Of a stretch of DNA of 7,833 nucleotides, positions 5,869-7,833 are shown piece after piece. The translations under genes and the position numbers were made by a program. Numbering within the stretch: the first letter of the stretch is position 1; the number at the start of each line of letters is the position of its first letter. The stretch covers positions 1-7,833 of the forward strand of contig JAURGS010000117.1 of assembly GCA_030833685.1 (NCBI GenBank), read 5' to 3'. This DNA comes from Rhodoferax sp. GTDB taxonomy: Bacteria > Pseudomonadota > Gammaproteobacteria > Burkholderiales > Burkholderiaceae_C. The notes under the pieces were generated by a model, which saw only the letters and a program-made list of their open reading frames with translations, had not been told where the DNA came from and did no database searches.

Positions 5869-7019
5869 GTCTGAACCAGGCGCTTGGAGCGTGCAATCGA
5901 CATCAGAATGCCAAGCCCAAGTCCTAAGGTCACCATCGCTGTTCCGCCGTAGCTGATGAACGGCAAGGGGACCCCCACCACCGGCAAGATTCCGCTGACC
6001 ATGCCCATATTGACGAAGGCGTAACAGAAAAAAATCACCGCCATCGATCCAGCGAGCAAGCGGGTGAACAGGGTAGGCGCCTCCAGCGCAATCACCAGCG
6101 AGCGCAGGATCAGAAGGGAGAACGCTCCGATCAACATCAGATTGCCAAATAAACCAAATTCTTCTGCGAACGCAGCAAAAATAAAGTCAGTTGTGCGCTC
6201 AGGAATGAACTCCAAATGGGTCTGTGTTCCCTGCATAAAGCCTTTGCCCCAAAAACCACCCGAGCCGATCGCAATCATCCCCTGAATGATGTGAAAACCC
6301 TTGCCCAGTGGGTCGCGTGTGGGGTCGAGCAAGGTACAGATACGCTGTTGCTGATAGTCCCGCAGCAAGGGCCAGTCCGTGCCTGGCACACAGATGCTGG
6401 GCTCAAAAATCACCAGCAACACAATCCCAAACACAGCCACGATCAATGGCGGGGCGACCAACTTCCAACTCAGGCCCGCGAAAAAAATCACAGCCAGGCC
6501 AGCTGCCATGACCAGCAGCGCAGTGCCCAAATCGGGTTGGCGCATGATGAGCACTACGGGCAAAGCCAAAATCAAAACGGCCATCGCAAAATCAAAGGCT
6601 CTGATCTGTCCTTCACGTCTTTGAAACCACCATGCCAACATGAGCGGGACGGCAATTTTCAGGATCTCGCTGGGCTGAATGATGACGCCAACATTCAGCC
6701 ATCGCGTGGCACCTTTTCTGGTGATGCCAAAAATTGCAACCGCAATCAGCAAGGTCAGCCCAAGCACATACAAAGGTACAGCCAAAGCAAGCAAACGCTG
6801 TGGCGGCAACTGGGCGACAACAAATAGCACGGCGCAGGCGATCAAGGCATTACGCGCATGGTCGCCGAAACGACTCCCGTGATCAAAGCCAGACGAATAC
6901 ATCGTCAGCAAACCAGCAAGCAGCAACAGCACGAAGGCAAAGCCCAACCAGCCGTCATAGCCCTCCAGCCGGGCTAGAAATCGCCGCCACAGGGAAGGTC
7001 TCTCAAAGATTCTGGCCAT
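5865..7019 (-). CDS. rodA: Rod shape-determining protein RodA (SEDS peptidoglycan glycosyltransferase)
   Basis: RodA is the multi-pass inner-membrane glycan polymerase of the elongasome. It works with the transpeptidase PBP2 (MrdA) and MreBCD on lateral cell-wall synthesis. The 384-residue protein has about ten hydrophobic segments, starting at 23-40. Conserved SEDS features are R-K-G-A-T-R-W (101-107), Q-P-S-E (115-118), Q-P-D-L-G-T-A (161-167), the essential Asp in P-E-R-T-T-D-F-I-F (D278), and the C-terminal signature N-M-G-M-V-S-G-I-L-P-V-V-G-V-P-L-P-F-I-S-Y-G-G-T (337-360). The Q-P-D-L-G-T-A and E-R-x-T-D-F-I-F forms favour RodA over FtsW. The ATG at 7019 lies 5 bases after the dtd stop, with only a weak upstream GGA. 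Its stop overlaps the next start. rodA usually follows mrdA; here dtd lies directly upstream instead, so its partner must be encoded elsewhere or outside the window. Confidence 0.96.
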   Translation of the reverse strand: MARIFERPSLWRRFLARLEGYDGWLGFAFVLLLLAGLLTMYSSGFDHGSRFGDHARNALIACAVLFVVAQLPPQRLLALAVPLYVLGLTLLIAVAIFGITRKGATRWLNVGVIIQPSEILKIAVPLMLAWWFQRREGQIRAFDFAMAVLILALPVVLIMRQPDLGTALLVMAAGLAVIFFAGLSWKLVAPPLIVAVFGIVLLVIFEPSICVPGTDWPLLRDYQQQRICTLLDPTRDPLGKGFHIIQGMIAIGSGGFWGKGFMQGTQTHLEFIPERTTDFIFAAFAEEFGLFGNLMLIGAFSLLILRSLVIALEAPTLFTRLLAGSMAVIFFCYAFVNMGMVSGILPVVGVPLPFISYGGTAMVTLGLGLGILMSIARSKRLVQT

Positions 7020-7024
7020 ATTGC

Positions 7025-7495
7025 TCAGGTCCCGGCGTCCGAGCGAACTTGCAAGGGGATGGTCACCGGGCCATCGTTGATCAAGGACACCTGCATATCA
7101 GCGCCGAACTGGCCGGATTGGACCTCACCGTGGCACGTCCGGGCCTTTTCCACAAGCGCCTCAAAAAGGCGCCGACCGAGATCGGGAGGCGCGGCGGCGC
7201 TAAATCCAGGGCGATTGCCTCGGCCTGTATCGGCGGCCAGCGTGAACTGGCTGACCAATAACAGGCCACCTGCTCGCCCGGACCCGTCCATGTCTTGCAC
7301 GCTGTGGTTCATCTTGCCGGCAGCATCACTAAAAATTCGAAGACTAAGCATTTTGGCTAACAATCGATCGCACTGCGCCAGGCTATCACCGGGCTGTGCG
7401 CAGACCAAGGCCAACAGCCCAGGCCCGATCCGGGCAACTTCCTTGCCCTGAATCTCAACCGATGCCTCTTTCACGCGCTGCAGGACTGCCAACAC
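7025..7495 (-). CDS. dtd: D-aminoacyl-tRNA deacylase (Dtd)
   Basis: Dtd removes D-amino acids (D-Tyr and others) and Gly wrongly attached to tRNAs, acting in the cytoplasm as a homodimer. The 156-residue protein carries both active-site motifs: S-Q-F-T-L-A-A-D (82-89) and the Gly-cisPro motif N-D-G-P-V-T (140-145). R-P-G-F-S-x-A-A-P-P (95-104) is also typical. An insertion of several residues around 68-77 makes it slightly longer than the E. coli protein (145 residues). The GTG at 7495 is chosen because AAAGG ends 7 bases before it and the protein then begins V-L-A-V-L-Q-R-V as expected. A TTG at 7492 is also possible. A TTG at 7585 would add an Arg-rich 30-residue extension that does not belong to the family. 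It sits between tyrS and rodA on the same strand, next to the enzyme that charges one of its substrate tRNAs. Confidence 0.94.
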   Translation of the reverse strand: MLAVLQRVKEASVEIQGKEVARIGPGLLALVCAQPGDSLAQCDRLLAKMLSLRIFSDAAGKMNHSVQDMDGSGRAGGLLLVSQFTLAADTGRGNRPGFSAAAPPDLGRRLFEALVEKARTCHGEVQSGQFGADMQVSLINDGPVTIPLQVRSDAGT

Positions 7496-7503
7496 AGGAA
7501 AGC

Positions 7504-7508
7504 CTTTA
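7504..7508 (-). promoter_or_regulatory. dtd ribosome binding site (supports the GTG start)
   Basis: On the minus strand AAAGG (7507-7503 within one base) stands about 7 bases before the GTG at 7495. This supports the short form of Dtd over the long upstream-extended reading frame. Confidence 0.6.
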
Positions 7509-7514
7509 CAGCCC

Positions 7515-7581
7515 CAGGCGCGCACGCACCTGTGGTTTGGGCTTTTGACTGGCCGTCGGCGACTTGCCGACGCACGCCCAA
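7515..7581 (-). other. Structured spacer between tyrS and dtd (nested and tandem hairpins)
   Basis: Nearly all of the 86-base spacer can fold. TTGGGC (7581-7576) pairs with GCCCAA (7542-7537). This encloses a perfect 7-bp hairpin, CGTCGGC (7572-7566) and GCCGACG (7560-7554), with a 5-base loop. A second hairpin, CAGGTGC (7532-7526) and GCGCCTG (7521-7515) with loop GTGC and one G-U in the RNA, ends 9 bases before the dtd Shine-Dalgarno. There is no T-run after either hairpin, so this is not an intrinsic terminator. It may be an mRNA stability or processing element separating tyrS from dtd expression. Confidence 0.45.
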
Positions 7582-7833
7582 TCAAGCCAATGTGACACGG
7601 CAGAATTTGCGCTTGCCGGCTTGCAACACATAGGTTCCAGCCGGCAGGCGAAGGCCTTTGTCGCTGACAACCACCGAGTCGACCCGTACACCACCGCCAT
7701 CAATGAGGCGATTGCCCTCACCCGAGGAGGCAGCCAGGCCTGCAGCTTTCAAAAGCGCGCCAATGGCTACGCCCTCTTGCGGCCGGGCAAGCGTCACCTC
7801 AGGTATCGCATCGGGAATGCCGCCTCGGCTACG
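7582..7833 (-). CDS. tyrS: Tyrosine--tRNA ligase, C-terminal S4 domain (partial, 5' end outside window)
   Basis: Only the last 83 residues are present; the reading frame is open to the right edge of the window. The fragment begins R-S-R-G-G-I-P-D-A-I-P-E-V, the linker typical of bacterial TyrRS before its RNA-binding tail. It continues with an S4-like domain: A-I-G-A-L-L-K-A-A-G-L-A-A-S-S-G-E-G-N-R then L-I-D-G-G-G-V-R-V-D and a final A-G-T-Y-V-L-Q-A-G-K-R-K-F. TyrRS charges tRNA-Tyr with tyrosine, and the S4 domain contacts the tRNA. The catalytic HIGH and KMSKS motifs lie outside the window, so the assignment rests on the tail and on dtd following it. An ATG/GTG-initiated ORF starting at 7797 (GTG) is only an internal part of this gene. 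Confidence 0.88.
   Translation of the reverse strand, partial: RSRGGIPDAIPEVTLARPQEGVAIGALLKAAGLAASSGEGNRLIDGGGVRVDSVVVSDKGLRLPAGTYVLQAGKRKFCRVTLA

Noticed and set aside
6216..6827. 203-codon plus-strand ORF antisense to rodA
   Set aside because: It is very rich in Gln, His and Asn, as expected from reading antisense to membrane-segment codons. No motif is present.
7496..7585. Arg-rich 30-residue N-terminal extension of Dtd
   Set aside because: It would begin at a TTG overlapping the end of tyrS and encode residues foreign to the Dtd family. The GTG at 7495 has a Shine-Dalgarno and the correct N-terminus.

Overview
The window reads as chromosomal housekeeping DNA from a Gram-negative betaproteobacterium. 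The protein sequences look most like Burkholderiales, probably Comamonadaceae (Rhodoferax/Polaromonas-like). This placement rests on recognising the proteins and on the moderately high GC, not on any search. No mobile element, tRNA, rRNA, CRISPR array or foreign-looking segment was seen. Coding density is high, and every main gene is intact except tyrS, which the right edge of the window cuts.

Layout. At the left, a conserved hypothetical protein (9-599, minus) is divergent from mpl (675-2075, plus), the murein-peptide recycling ligase. mpl converges on a long minus-strand gene run. In transcription order that run is tyrS (partial, 7833-7582), a structured 86-nt spacer, dtd (7495-7025), rodA (7019-5865), a beta-hydroxyacid dehydrogenase (5868-4951), tldD (4941-3481), a leader/attenuator region (about 3480-3259), and aroG (3258-2134). 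From dtd to tldD the genes are 5-9 nt apart or overlap by 4 nt, which suggests one transcript.

The most interesting element is the stretch between tldD and aroG. It encodes a 22-residue leader peptide (3416-3348, minus) with six Phe and one Tyr in eight consecutive codons. Next come a hairpin overlapping the end of the peptide gene, a candidate antiterminator pairing, and a 10-bp terminator hairpin with a T7 tract just before the aroG ribosome binding site. This is the full logic of a translation-coupled phenylalanine attenuator, here controlling DAHP synthase, the first enzyme of the shikimate pathway. The AroG protein also keeps residues that line the Phe feedback site in E. coli AroG, so both synthesis and activity of the enzyme may respond to phenylalanine.

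Functionally, the window combines aromatic amino acid supply and use (aroG, tyrS, dtd) with cell-wall synthesis and recycling (rodA, mpl) and TldD-type peptide processing. The hypothetical protein carries a nucleotidyltransferase-like motif in which a catalytic acidic residue is replaced by His.
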